Shown one piece after another: positions 11,054-22,904 of a DNA stretch of 64,000 nucleotides. The position numbers were made by a program, and so were the translations under genes. The first letter of the stretch is position 1. Each line of letters opens with the position of its first letter. The stretch spans positions 135,980,001-136,044,000 of the forward strand of contig NC_060213.1 in assembly GCF_021130785.1 (NCBI RefSeq). Reading direction: 5' to 3'. The notes under the pieces were generated by a model that worked only from the letters and a program-made list of their open reading frames with translations, was not told where the DNA came from and ran no database searches. This DNA is from Homalodisca vitripennis (lineage: Eukaryota > Arthropoda > Insecta > Hemiptera > Cicadellidae).

Positions 11054-12480
11054 GTCCTATGTAGCAAATGCCTTTGAATGGTCGTTTAGTAGGGCTGTTT
11101 AAACATTCTGTCATCAAGATAATCTATAATATACTCTATAAGATCTATTCAGATTGATGGCTGTGTTAGTCGACTTTCCCTTGATAAATTGGAACTAAAG
11201 AAAATATAGTTCCATTAGATGAGCCAAAAATCTTTTTAATACAATTTTTCTAATATTTTTGAAAATGTAGGAATTTGAAATGGGGCGGTAATTTTTCTAC
11301 TTCAGTTTTATCCCCTTTTTTAACTTTTGGTACATTTTGACTTCTTTAAGAGCGAAGGGAAAATCCCATTTTTATAGAACCTGTTTATGATGATAGTCAT
11401 TGGTGCCAAAATAACATCCACACAGTGCTTTATCAGTTTACCTAAGATTTCATCAGTATTGCGTGAGGTATTATTTTTGATCTTGGAAATTGTATTCTAA
11501 CTTCAATTTTGTTTGTTGGAGAGAAGATCAGATTTAGTTTTACTGTGGATGTTTATTAGTAATTAATTTACTTTTGATATTTTGTTTGTTAGCTTGTAAA
11601 GTGTTTTCAGCTATACTGGCAAAGTATTTATTAAATTCTTCCACATTTTTATTAGATTTGTTTAATTCTGTGCCTACTGTAACAAGTTTCATAGGTTGGA
11701 ACATCTTTTTGCTATCCTTTCTTATTTTATTAGGTATCTGCTAAACTGCTCTTCAATTTGTCCGACTGGGTGATTTGTTGGATTGCTTCTTCTTGCCAAG
11801 CTTGTTTCAGGTTGATGTCATAACATTCCTTCTTTTCAACCACAGTGGTTTTGTCTTCTATTCGTCTGGTTGACTAGTACCTTTTAAGACAGCTGCGATA
11901 AAATTGTTTTAACTGCATTGATCTTGTGTATGCTTGCACTTTGATTTTAGTTCTTTGCTTCATTTTCCTGACAGGGCGAGCAAGAAAGCACTTATGATTT
12001 CATTTGCAGTCTCTGGAGCATATACTCTTTTCCAAACATGGTTTGATAGGTTGACTTTCAGCTGTTCTAGTGATATTTTATTCATCTGTGTTTTTTAGTT
12101 TTGTAAAATGTTGCGTTTTGTTCTATATGCAATGTCTAATGTGCCAAAAACTGGCCTTTATGATCCAATAGGCCTGTTTCTAGGATAAATCTCTTTGACA
12201 TTGTCACAAGGCTGGTTTGTGCAGACACAGTCGATAGAAGTGAATAAAGTGAGGCTTACTCTAGTAGCTGGAAGTTTTGGCCATGTGATGTTGTGTAAAA
12301 ACAAGAGTTTAAATCAAACTTAGTAATGTTTTTTTTTAATGAACACTGGAATTATAAAGGTCAAAGGAGGCGAAGGCCTGAGATCAGAGGTGTAACAACG
12401 TACCACGCATCTTTGAATTGAACATTGTTGTCTTTGAAAAGTTTCATGACATTTAATTCATTAGTTTTGATACTTTGTGA

Positions 12481-13039
12481 TGTATGGCATTGCAGATTAC
12501 AAGTGTAACACTAATCCTTACACTTAATCTAATCTGAAAAAGTTAGATGAGGCTCCCATTCATCCTTACACCTTACCAATCCTCCCACTGTTCTTAAGTA
12601 AAGAAACCAATCCTGTGCTCGAATCAAGATACGCAATGCACCGTCTGAGGACTTGAAGAGCAGCAGCCTACAGAACCAAAACCTGCAGAAGGAACTCCAG
12701 ACCTGGTTTTAGGAACAAGTCTTCCACAGCCTGGAGGAGTTCTTCATTTGGAGGAAAAATTGCCATGGGGAATCCAACTGTGGAATAATGAGATGTTTTT
12801 ATCTCTGTGTACTAGATTTAATAAACTTCTAAGAAGAAAATTGACATGTATTCTAATCTTGACAATTATGAATTAAATAGTTTCTGATTTCAAAACTGCT
12901 TCCTTGGTCAGAGGAGATTAACTTGTTGTTATCTCTGAGAAGGCCAAGATCAAATCTACCAGTCTCAAATCCTTCAAAAAAAAAGAAGGTTCTTTTTAAA
13001 AATTAAAAATAATTAATTGGATTGTAGGCATGAACACTC
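12481..13039. other. No gene seen
   Basis: Non-coding spacer. The segment at 12590-12770 is slightly more G+C-rich, but no family was recognised. Confidence 0.5.
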
Positions 13040-13040
13040 C

Positions 13041-13079
<39 letters not shown>

Positions 13080-13088
13080 ATATATATA

Positions 13089-13120
<32 letters not shown>
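13040..13120. repeat. AT dinucleotide microsatellite
   Basis: (AT)n with a few interruptions (tata/tagt) over about 80 bp. Confidence 0.95.
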
Positions 13121-13123
<3 letters not shown>

Positions 13124-14112
13124 ATGAGACTTTGATCAAAAAGTGAATTCTGGGTATTTATTTATTTTATCAGTATCATGTTCCAAAATTCAGTATTATA
13201 CCGTTTACCAATATAGAAAAAAATTAAAACAATAGAATAAGAAGTGTGTGATTACAGATGGATGGATTATTATGTCATTTTATAGTCTTCATTATGGAAG
13301 ATGAATATTTTTCTGAAGTTTTGATGTTGATACTACTTTTGTTCTATGTCTCTTCAGCTACAATATGGGCATGTGTGATTTATGCTGCTCTGTGTTTGTT
13401 ATTCAGGCTTCAGATTCTATTCTAAGTTAAATTTAGTACAGGTTTGGACATTTTTATTTTGGCAATATGCTTGTGTACGAGGCTTTCAGTTTTTTGCTGT
13501 TTACAGGAAAACTTAATAAACATTTGCTGCTGTTACAAAATAGTGTATTCCTTAAAACTAGGAGAAATTCCGCATTAGGTACATATTTCAATCTGACAGT
13601 TTTAGTGTTTATTTTATAATTTGTAAGTTAAACTATTATGATTTTATTTTAAACGTAAGTGGAGAGTAAATATTACTAAATTATGTAAATGTATATATTT
13701 TAACCCCTATAAATGTAGCAATATCTGTATTATGTACTCAATAAATTTGGAATTAGTTTTTAGAGAATTATATTATTTTATTGTCATTTTTGTATTATCA
13801 GTAAAAATTAATTAAAAAATAAAAATTTATTCAGTAAAATTATCATAATTCCTGTGAACCAACTCATTTCCTTCAAATTTCAATTTATAAATAATATTAT
13901 GATGGTAATAATATATGTTTAGAAATTTGCAATAAAATACAACACTTTTTATACTCTGGTAGATTTTTACTAATTTTGAAATTTGACTATATTTAAAACT
14001 ACTACATAAAATTTATTTGTGACTCTTATTCAGTAAAATTTCAATGATTCGGATTAATTGGGACCCAACGCCACCCGGATTTTTGTAATGAATTAAAAAA
14101 AAATGATAAAGA
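13121..14112. other. No gene seen
   Basis: Very AT-rich sequence with no ORF over 60 codons and no recognised repeat end. Confidence 0.6.
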
Positions 14113-14120
14113 ACTAATAA

Positions 14121-15829
14121 CAAGGGCGTACCCAGGATCAAAATTTGGGGGGAGCCATGGTGATTCAGTTTTCACATTTTAGCACGGAAAAGGTGAATAA
14201 AAACCAAAATGTTAAGAAATTATGTTTAATTATAGCAGAGTTTAATCAACTATGTTATTAAAATTATTTGCTTGGAAAGTATTTTTATTCTAGTTACATG
14301 TCTTATACCAGTATAACTTTTATTTGATTTGTAGAAAACTTGTTCAAACCTCTCGTTTTAATATAATTCCGATTTTCCTTAAAGAATTTTCTGGACGTTC
14401 ATCAAACACAACTCAGTCAATCTGTCCTCTCCCATTGTACTTCTCAGCCAGGTCTTTACCATTGAAAGCGTACTGAAAAATCGTTCAACAGTAACCATAG
14501 TGAATGGGAAAGCACTTAAATGAGGAGTTCATGCTTTCTTGTAGGGGGAAAAAATATTAGCTTCCTCCAAAAATAGTGCAGCCACTTCAATATCCTTTAA
14601 TTTTTCTCCTGGTATATCCTCCTTTTTCCACAGATTATACTATGAATATAATTCTTCAGTGATATCGCCCAACTAATAAATTTTCATGACAGACTTTGCA
14701 TCCCTTTTCCCAAATCTATTAAACTAATTATTCTTAGTATGTATGAAGGATAAAGATTGGACATGACAAAAAGCAGGTTGTAAGAATCTAACATTCAATG
14801 TTAAAGTTAAGGAGTCAAGATAAGGAAAGATCAACAACTGTCTCCAATATTCAATTACAGTCTCAGGTAGTGAATTACTTCTGTGCATTTGCTATTGAAG
14901 AATTCATGGAGCTGTAAACTCTATGCCAAGTTCTCTGCGATATCATGTGATTTTTAAAGTAATTCATCAGAAACGTTCAATTTCCTGTTGATCCTCCTTG
15001 ATAACATCAAGGATTTCACCAATATGTTTCTGTACCAAAATAAAACCCATATTTTTACTTTGTAGAAAGTTCACAACGAATTCCAAGATAACAGAGTACT
15101 TTGCAGTCATGACTAAACCTACAATGAAAATTGGTTTAGTAACTGCACAGTCAAGTTGATAGGTAATTTCCTCGTAGCATAGTTTCCTGTGGCTAAGAGA
15201 TGTTTTTAGATAGAGCATTAACTACTTCAAGGAAGCTGTCTAAAAAATTCCCAATCCTCTTGTATTTCTCAGACGATCTGGTCTCACAAAGTCTTGATAG
15301 ATTAGAAGCCGAATTCCTGCGGGCTGGTGACTTACAAAAGATGGATATTGTACCTATAAACTGACGCAATGGTTTCTTATTTTCGGTACTTTACTAGTAT
15401 CTTGGACCACAAAATGTAGTTAGCAGTATAAAAATAAATTTTGTAATTTTTCTTTTAAAATGGCTAGAGACCTCTCCCTCTCTTGAATCATACTAACTGA
15501 CTCATATAGATTCCTCTACCAGTCGCTAGGAGGCCCTAGATCAGTGTAGCAAGATGTATGACTATTATATTATCCTATTTGTGGCATTATTTTTATGTTT
15601 TCCTATAAAAAATAATTGTGTATGATTGTGCGAAAATTTTGATTGTCAGTGTTGATTGAAACACCCTAATTTCGTCATTTTCAATAGTATCTTTACGATT
15701 ATTAAAATAGTTATTTAATTTAAGACCTGTAATAAAATTTCAGTAACAAAATTTAATAACAACTCACTATAATTTAACTTCTAGGAGCAGGCATCAGCCC
15801 CTCCCTGCCCAAAGCTGGATATGCCCCTG
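14121..15829 (-). mobile_element. hAT transposon, BED/zinc-finger type, degenerate
   Basis: Inverted ends: left 'caagggcgtacccagga' followed by 'tttgggggga'; right (minus strand) 'caggggcatatccagc' followed by 'tttgggcagggagggg'. The flanks actaataa (14113-14120) and gcgaataa (15830-15837) match at 6 of 8 positions, as expected for an aged hAT target duplication. The transposase remnant lies inside on the minus strand. Confidence 0.8.
14390..15218 (-). pseudogene. hAT transposase remnant with C-terminal dimerisation motif
   Basis: Minus-strand frames at 14519-14400 read 'FPFTMVTVERFFSTLSMVK' followed by 'TWLRSTMGEDRLTELCL'. This is the conserved hAT C-terminal dimerisation motif (family form TVERSFSTLRRIKTWLRSTM). 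Upstream, 15218-14967 is an 83-codon open piece ('VMTAKYSVILEFVVNFLQSK') consistent with the middle of the same transposase. The pieces are separated by stops and shifts. The 5' half, with the BED finger and catalytic residues, was not found. Confidence 0.8.
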
Positions 15830-15837
15830 GCGAATAA

Positions 15838-17042
15838 CCATAAATCACATTATTTACAGAAGTGAAGCATAAATAAAAGTATTCATTATTGTTGTAATAA
15901 AAAAGCTTTAAAATGTTTAAATTTCAGAAAAAATATAATAGTCATATTTTGTGTAAAGTATATCTGGGTAGGTTATATTAAACTAAAATACTGAACCTAA
16001 CCTAAACTGTGAATAATAAATAAGTTAATTACGAAATATTTGAAGTTTAAAATATTATCTGTTATGGATTTCTGAACCACTGTGACCGTCGTTTTTTTCA
16101 GGCAAGTTCTCTTTTTTTGTTAAGGAAAACTAGTTTAGTTGGTATACTTTGTCTGTTTTCAAACCACGCCACACAGGTGAAAAGACACCTGATAATAAGT
16201 TGATTTTTTGTTAGATAACGTGGGTGCTAAAATTATACTACTGTTGAAGTACAAGATTTACGTTAATCAGCTCGCCGATGCCGGGGTTTAGTATTATTTC
16301 GCCCCGTATCATCGCCCGTCTGTCTAATCTACAGACGGTAGCCGGCCATATAGCCACAGCGTATTATTTACATTGTGGAAACCTAACGGATCACTCCACA
16401 ATACATGCAACTTTCTGCCGGGTGGCCGTTTTTTTCGGAGTTAGCAGAAAGACTAACAGACATTGGGGAAAACCCATGCTGCCTCAGCATTTTCATCTAG
16501 CATAGTTCTTGCCTACTGCTTCAAATGGAGTCTACTGTGTCAAATTCTGACCATCTTATGTTTTGGGATATTTTTTAAAACAGATAAGTACCTAATCACT
16601 GAAATCTAAAGCGACGTTAAAAAATATTTTCACTCACTATAAATGTAATGACACCTGGTCAGGACAATGGTCAAACACCTGCTTAACCTAATCTTTGTCC
16701 TTTATTAAAAAAAAAAACATCGAGTTATGATTGCGTTATAATGCATACAAATATTATTACAGTTAAGATCTAAATGGTTTGACAATTTGGGCCTATGTAG
16801 GATAGCTTCTTTTCGTATACAGAAATGTGGTGTGCAGAAAGTGTGTACTGAGATCTACTACAGCGGCAATAGCCATACTATTGTGGTGGGTGGAAACTCT
16901 CTACTATAGGACCGCTTCTCTATTGTACAGTGATACAGCCTTCCACACAACAAAATTGGATGAAACAATGATTGCAGTTGATTTGTATATAGGAGCCTAA
17001 AGTGATTCGATATATTATATATTATCATTGTTTACATCTACA
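15838..17042. other. No gene seen; possible 5' UTR of the CR1-like element at the end
   Basis: A 75-codon ORF at 16278-16505 lies in a G+C-richer patch, but I recognise no motif in it. The last 100-150 bases before 17043 may be the 5' UTR of the following retrotransposon; the exact start is not visible. Confidence 0.4.
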
Positions 17043-18900
17043 ATGGCGAACGGTGAAGATGAGTTGAGTTGTGGTTCCTGTAAAAGAAAAGTTACCGCGC
17101 CGAAGTAAAGCTGTTACTTGTTCGGGAAAGTGTGGGAAAATGTATCACACGTCTTGTGTAAACATATCTGACATGGATTACAATAATTTGAAAAGTATTG
17201 GTGAAGTGAGCTTGTGGTTATGTGCATCATGCCGGTCCTGGTTAACCTATATGAAATCTGCTTACCGTAAAGATTATGAAAAAACCTACCAATGCGGATA
17301 AATCAGTTTGTTGCGAGTGTTTTGATTATATTAAGATCTTAACGGATCAAATCTCAGTATTATCCGAAAATTACAAGAAAATGTCCTGTAATATGATCAA
17401 TATTGGTTTGTTGAATTTTTTTTGTACATATTTTAGCTCATCTAAATTTTGTATATCTTGTAATTATTATCTGATAGCATGTATCTGTTTACTTTTCTGC
17501 CCTCACTATAAATGAATTAAGTTTTTTGTTGAAGCTGATATGCATTTGGTGTATGTTGTAGCTTTTGTGTGTTAATTATTCGTTGTAATTACATACTTTT
17601 ACCTCTTGTTATGATCATTGTCAATATTTGTTACAAGCCATGTATATTTATCTATTGCTATGGCTTTTGCTAAAGTCATTATTATAAATTATATTGGTTC
17701 ATTTTTTTGCTATTTATGTCTAAGATTATATATATAAAGTCCAGTTGCATGTTTGGCTTGACCCATAGCTTGTAAGTAATAGTTTGGTTTGAGTGATGTT
17801 GCATGTTTGGCTTGACCCTTTGTAACTGAGTTTGGATTTAGCCGCCTTTGTAGAATTATATTTGTAATATTGTTGTATATTGGTCCTCGACCGTTGGAAG
17901 TTGAAACAGAATATGTTAAGTTCTCATACATACATATATATATTTATCTTTTGAATTTGTTATAATATTGATTCATACTTTGCATGTTATGTTACAGGTT
18001 ACCGTATTTAATATCATAAATTATTCTTTTATACTGAATATATTGTTGTTCATCTTGATGTTGGCTGCAAGTAAAATTACTGTATATTGTAAAATGGTGT
18101 TAACCGTATATGAATAAATAAATAAATATGCGTGACGAGCAAATTGAGGTTAGAACAGTATTAAACTCTCATTCTGATTATATTAGGCGTGTACATGCAT
18201 CTTTACCTCATCAAAAATCAGTCTGACTCGTCACTTATTGATAGTGACCAAATTGAAACAAATTTAACATCTATCAACCAAATCCAGACCTCAATAAACA
18301 ACAGGCCTACCAAGCCTAATATGATAAATGTAATTAAACCAACCCCTGTTGTTGAAAAGCAAACTTACTCTGAAGTACTTGCACCTCCCAAGGAAACTGC
18401 ACCAATTCCTTCGCAGATTAGTCAAGACAAATCTGTTGAATTTCAAACTAGTCTCATCTAGGAGGAAGAAGATGCAAAGTAACCAAGCCCAAAGACAAGT
18501 TGGTCTTAACCAAAACAAGCCTAGGCCTAAGCCTACTGCAATTATTGGTACCAAATCGACTGCTGACATCCCCACAGTAAGTAGAAATAAATGGCTTTTT
18601 ATTTCTAGGCTTTCAACTAAAGTAGATGAAAACACACTCTCAAATTACGTGAAATGTAACATAGGATCTGAAGTGGTTATTGAAGGGTGGACGTCTAAAT
18701 ATAACACCTACAAATCCTATAAAATTGGGTTGCCAGAGCACAAAGTTAAAGATGCTCTAAATCCAGAGCATTGGCCTGAAGGAGCTCTGGTAAGAATGTT
18801 CCGCCCCCCTCGTAACCCTCAAAGTCAACTGGAGGCTAAGACCAACTCTGCGGATATAGATTGTTTAGAAAAAGTTGTGTCCTCTTTAAATCCAACATAA
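17043..18900 (+). pseudogene. Retrotransposon ORF1 (PHD finger), interrupted
   Basis: ATG at 17043 begins 'MANGEDELSCGSCKRKV'. After a frameshift near 17108 the frame at 17110-17301 continues with 'CSGKCGKMYHTSC' and 'WLCASC'. Together these give Cys2-Cys2-His-Cys-Cys2 spacing of a PHD-type finger. The coding sequence shifts again into 'DYIKILTDQISVLSENYKKM' and is cut by the nested insertion. It resumes at 18128 as 'MRDEQIEVRTVL'. The C-terminal part (18462-18897) has 'KWLFISRLSTKVDE' and 'YKSYKIGLPEHKV...NPEHWPEGALVR', typical of ORF1p of insect PHD-containing LINEs. The last codons overlap the first ORF2 fragment. ORF1p likely binds RNA; the function is inferred from the family. Confidence 0.8.
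17396..18130 (+). mobile_element. 735-bp nested retro-insertion with aataaa tail
   Basis: The ORF1 reading frame runs up to 'aatatg' at 17390-17395 and resumes at 'aatatg' 18125-18130, so the insert is bounded by a 6-bp duplication. Its 3' end is 'gaataaataaataaa', which suggests a 5'-truncated non-LTR copy containing only 3' UTR, or a SINE. It contains two copies of 'gttgcatgtttggcttgaccc' 60-65 bp apart. It has no coding capacity. Confidence 0.7.
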
Positions 18901-21115
18901 ACAACAGTGTGAGATCTGTGTCTCCTAAATCTGAGTTTAAAGTCAATTCTGACTCAGGATTTAGAGCTAATCGGAAAATCTTATTTGGCAATGTACAATG
19001 CCTAACAAACCAAGTGCTGGAAATTGAAGCTTTGATGACCACTGAACTGTTCTCAGTCATTTGTTTTGCAGAACACTGGCTAAATCACGACAACTGTACT
19101 CTGTATAATTTCAAGGGATTTAAATTAGCTTCGATTTATTGCAGGCGTCACTCGATTCATGGTGGTGCTGCTGTGTTTGTCTGTGATGCAATAAAATACT
19201 GTGTGGTTGATGTTGAGAGGTTCTGTATAGAAATGAACTTTGAAGCCTGTGCTATTAGACTATTTTACTCTAAAACAATCGTATTAGCTATATACAGACC
19301 AAGTGGAAATAACAGTAAAATTTTCTTTGATCAATTGGAGGCTCTATTGGAATATCTGACAAAATTAAATTGTGACCTTGTAATTTGTGCAGATTTTAAC
19401 ATCGAGCTCTGCGGAAATTCGAAGGAAACTACTGTGCTGCAAAACATTCTTCGCTCTGCTGGTTTGTATTGCACGAACTATGAACCTACTAGAGACCTAG
19501 CATGTATTGATAACATTGCTACCAATTTTGACTCCCTCATCTTACCTGACTGAGGTTTTGGATTGGCCTATTTCTGATCATAAGTTCATGAGTATCGAAC
19601 TTCTTTCACATTCAAATCTGTGTACCAATGATGTACAAAATCAAAAGGTTTTGCCTATTAAACACCGCCCATTACCACTAGGTGCTCTTACAGATTTCAA
19701 ACGCTGCCTGGATACACTCGATTGGGTAAGCATGCTATCTGATGTGGACTCTGAAACCTCATATAATAGGTTCCATCAAACTTTTGTCTACTGGTTGGAC
19801 ATTCATTTGCCAGAAAAGAAAATAAAGCCTTCAAAAAAACCGGCTAAAAGAGCTAAGTGGTATACACCTGAACTGGACAATCTTAAAAACATAGTGATGA
19901 GCTTGTTTCGTCGTTCCCAAACAACTGGCCTGGAGAGTGATATAAACTCCTATAAAATTGCCAAGAAACGCTACAAAATTCCTGTACCAACCGAGAGTTT
20001 CCGATGGAATACAGTCAGCCCTAGTGATATTGTGAGTGTAGTGGCCAGGCTCAAGTCAACCAAAAGTTGCGACATCTACAATATGTCCGCTGTACTTATA
20101 AAAAGTGTCATACATGAAATTGCCGTTCCCTTATCCATGTGTATAAATAATTGTCTCGTGGAAAGCAATTTTCCAGCCAAACTTAAAGTGTCAAAGGTTG
20201 TTCCAATATTTAAGAAGGGTAACAACAATGAATGTGACAGTTATAGACCGATCTCCCTGGTCCCTGTCTTCTCCAAAATTTTTAAAGTAGTTATAAAAAG
20301 TCAGGTGAGTACTTTCTTTGAACAAAACAATATTTTTAGCACTAGTCAGTTTGGTTTCAGGCCGGGGAGGTCCACGATCGATGCAGTCGATGAGCTTATA
20401 TCCTTCATCCATTCTAACCTTGAAGTGGGATTATCTCTGGTGCCGTCTTGTGTGACCTATCAAAGGCCTTTGACTGTGTCGATCGGGACATACTCCTGAA
20501 AAAACTAGAATTGTATGGTGTGATTGACCGTCAACAAGCTCTTTTCAAGTCATACCTCAGTGAAAGGTACCAAACAGTTTGTTCAAATGGAAAGTTTTCT
20601 GAATATTCTGAGGTTAAGTACGGGGTACCACAGGGGTCGGTGCTGGGTCCTTTTCTATTCATAGTTGTGGTAAACGACTTGGTTTCTTGTGTAAGCTCGA
20701 AATCTGTAATGTTTTGCTGATGATGCAACTTTTGCCACATCACGCTTATCAATCGCTTCCTTGCAGACAGAGACGGATAGTTTACTTATACAGGCGAATA
20801 ACTGGTACAGAGCCAACATGTTTCTGATGAATGTAGAGAAAACAAAAAAAAATTATTTTTCTTTTAGTAACCATGGAAATAATGACAGTAGCCAAACGGT
20901 GAAGCTTTTGGGAATTATACTTGATCCGAAGCTATCCTGGAATCCTCATGTTGACTATGAGTGTAAAAAGTTGCATAGAGTGATTTACCTTCTAAGACAC
21001 CTTAAACTATGCATACCAAATGATAGCTTAAGAATGGTTTATTTTTGCATCTTTTCATAGCACGATAGCTTATGGTTTGCTTTTTTGGGATTTAACTATG
21101 AATTTACTGCACGAT
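18861..21115 (+). pseudogene. Retrotransposon ORF2: endonuclease and reverse transcriptase
   Basis: The endonuclease (18861-19553) shows 'GNVQCLTNQVLEIEAL', 'FAEHWL', 'LAIYRP' and 'CADFNIEL'. The frame at 19507-20499 carries the end of the endonuclease ('WPISDHKFMSIEL', the Ser-Asp-His motif) and the RT finger ('YRPISLVPVFSKIFKVV', 'QFGFRPGRSTIDAV'). 20448-20720 carries 'LSKAFDCVDRDILLKKL' and 'YGVPQGSVLGPFLF'. A frameshift then gives the catalytic 'FADDATF' near 20715. 20761-21060 is the thumb ('KLLGIILDPKLSWNPHV'). At least three frameshifts and a deletion between 'KKRYK' and the RT start near 19980 make it non-functional. The catalytic FADD box is intact. Confidence 0.9.
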
Positions 21116-21246
21116 TGATTACCATTGTTTATATGTAATGCATATTTATTTGAATGTAATTCTTGATCTGTTTTAACTTGCAAGTTGTAATTGCATCATA
21201 TTGTGACGAGATCCATTGCATGTAAATGTTTAAAGATCAATAAAGA

Positions 21247-21265
21247 TATCTATCTATCTATCTAT
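21247..21265. repeat. TATC microsatellite tail of the CR1-like element
   Basis: (TATC)n directly after 'aataaagatatc', marking the element's 3' terminus. Confidence 0.9.
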
Positions 21266-21269
21266 TTAT

Positions 21270-22900
21270 ATTGTAGAATCTTGGAGCATTGGAAAAACTG
21301 TTTTTTGTAGTATCACTAGATAAAGGAATACAACATTTTCTAATATATAATTTTTTATATGCAATTAATTATATACAAATAATATACAATTATTTATATT
21401 GTTATGTTTTAATGCGTTGTTTCTCTATGTCCTATTTCCTACCGCCTCTCCTTGTCATCACTTGAATGGTGTATTCTACAATAGTCCACTGCAAAATAGT
21501 GCAGTAGTTTAAAGAGTTCTATGTTTAAAAACAACTGTCAACAAGCTTCAAAATTTATTATTTTGAGTACAATGTTGAAAGATTTTCCGGGGGAGGACCC
21601 GGGTCCCTCTTTTTGTTGAAAGGTCCCCCCCTCAAACCACACGGTATGTCAGGCAACTCCAAATCATGAACCCGGCACACGCTTATGGTAATAAACTTTA
21701 TATACGAAATGTTATATATATTTTTTACAAGGGCTAAACTTGGAATTGTAGTTTAACGACAAACATTTTGGTTGTTCTACACATAGGAGAGTAATGTAAT
21801 GGTTACAAATAATTATACTCATTATCTAAAATCAAAGAAAATTACTTTGTGAATAACGCCGTATGGAACATGGTGGGATAAGTATGCAACCTTTATAAGT
21901 ATTCCAAATTTACCTTACAAAAACAACAAAAATACCTTGCCAGTTATAGAGGTTTATCATTGACAGTTCTTGGGTTATAGTTCATTAGCAAGAAAAATAT
22001 GTATTCAAATGTTAGTAAGCTAAATATTTGGGTAATGACACTATATAAAAGTGACAATGTTGATGATTTTTTACCAATCAACACAGGTTTCTGATCTTTA
22101 TCCAATGAGGATGGTCTCCGCACACTTAATAATGACAAATAAATATAAAATTTAAAAAAGTAAAGCTAACACGTATTGTATTTTGATTCGGTATTTAAAT
22201 CTTTATCGGTACTATGCAATCTCAACGTCAAAATTAATCTACTCAATGAATCGTTCAACATCATCTGCAATGGCATTTTCTGTGTAACAGCTTACTACAA
22301 AAAAGGATTAAACTTTACACAAATTTAAAGTATTTTATTTTAGGTTATGAAATAGATTTTTCATTAGGCTAATGAATAATAAAATATCATTGAATAGTAC
22401 AGAACACCTGCCAACCATTTGTCATCGAGTTAAATTCCTGTTGATTTACTAGAAAAAATGTCCCTAGACTTACAAACTGCTTTCTCATGGGGTTGTACCC
22501 CAAATGGCAAAGTGTAATAAAAGGGACATTAATTTAAAAGAGACAAAATCTGCTCTTTGGAAGCTACAACACGTTATCATTTTATATGTTGTTTACCTAG
22601 AGCTAAAGTTGATATTACTTTGAGAGAGAAGAAGGCATTTGCATTAATATACAATGGTAATTCTGCTTAATTTGTAAGTAGAACTAATGTAAAAGTTTCC
22701 AAATCAAAGTTTATCTAAGTCAGGAACTAGTTGCAATAACATCAACAACTTTGTATTCTCAAACGCAGAGGGTTACTGTGCGACAGATTTAAAGATCACT
22801 CATTTTGCCGGATCTTTTTGTGTTGACATTAGTATTTGACGTAATATGTTAAAGCAACATCCTGTAACAGTTGACGGAGGTATGTAAAGGAAAGTCTTAA
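21270..22900. other. No gene seen
   Basis: AT-rich sequence. A G+C-rich patch at 21578-21635 ('ccgggggaggacccgggtccc') looks like a fragment of a transposon subterminal region, but no inverted partner was found. Confidence 0.5.
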
Positions 22901-22904
22901 ATTG

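Larger units (their letters stand above)
9610..12320 (-). pseudogene. Endonuclease/reverse transcriptase remnant
   Basis: Minus-strand pieces seen: near 12300-12150 an endonuclease tail ('WPKLPATRVSLTLFTSIDCV'); near 11640-11600 the linker 'FNKYFASIAENTL'; near 11310-11240 RT block 'TFSKI'; near 9985-9935 the RT motif 'GVPQGSVLGPVLF', reconstructed with small shifts; near 9860 the catalytic box decayed to FAGDS instead of the usual YADD; near 9670-9620 the thumb motif 'EETKLLGLIL'. The changed catalytic box and many stops show it is dead. The plus-strand ORF at 9704-9931 and most minus ORFs here are shadows or fragments of it. Confidence 0.8.
9600..12480 (-). mobile_element. Degenerate non-LTR retrotransposon (jockey/CR1-like)
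   Basis: Read on the minus strand, endonuclease and reverse-transcriptase pieces occur in the expected order from 12480 down to about 9600. It is riddled with stops and frameshifts. It is further disrupted by a 428-bp tandem duplication (10004-10859) and a hAT MITE (10893-11053). The order of insertion is LINE first, MITE and duplication later. The 5' and 3' limits are approximate. Confidence 0.8.
17043..21268 (+). mobile_element. CR1-like non-LTR retrotransposon with PHD-finger ORF1
   Basis: An almost full-length two-ORF element. ORF1 has a PHD-type zinc finger and a C-terminal conserved domain. ORF2 has an endonuclease and reverse transcriptase. The 3' end is a TATC microsatellite tail (21247-21265) rather than poly-A, a common feature of CR1-type elements. 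It is broken by several frameshifts, internal deletions (near 19980, 20715 and 21040-21110) and a 735-bp nested insertion (17396-18130). No flanking target duplication was identified. Confidence 0.85.

Noticed and set aside
16278..16505. 75-codon ORF with several Cys and His
   Set aside because: No metal-binding spacing or splice context; composition is like the surrounding non-coding DNA.
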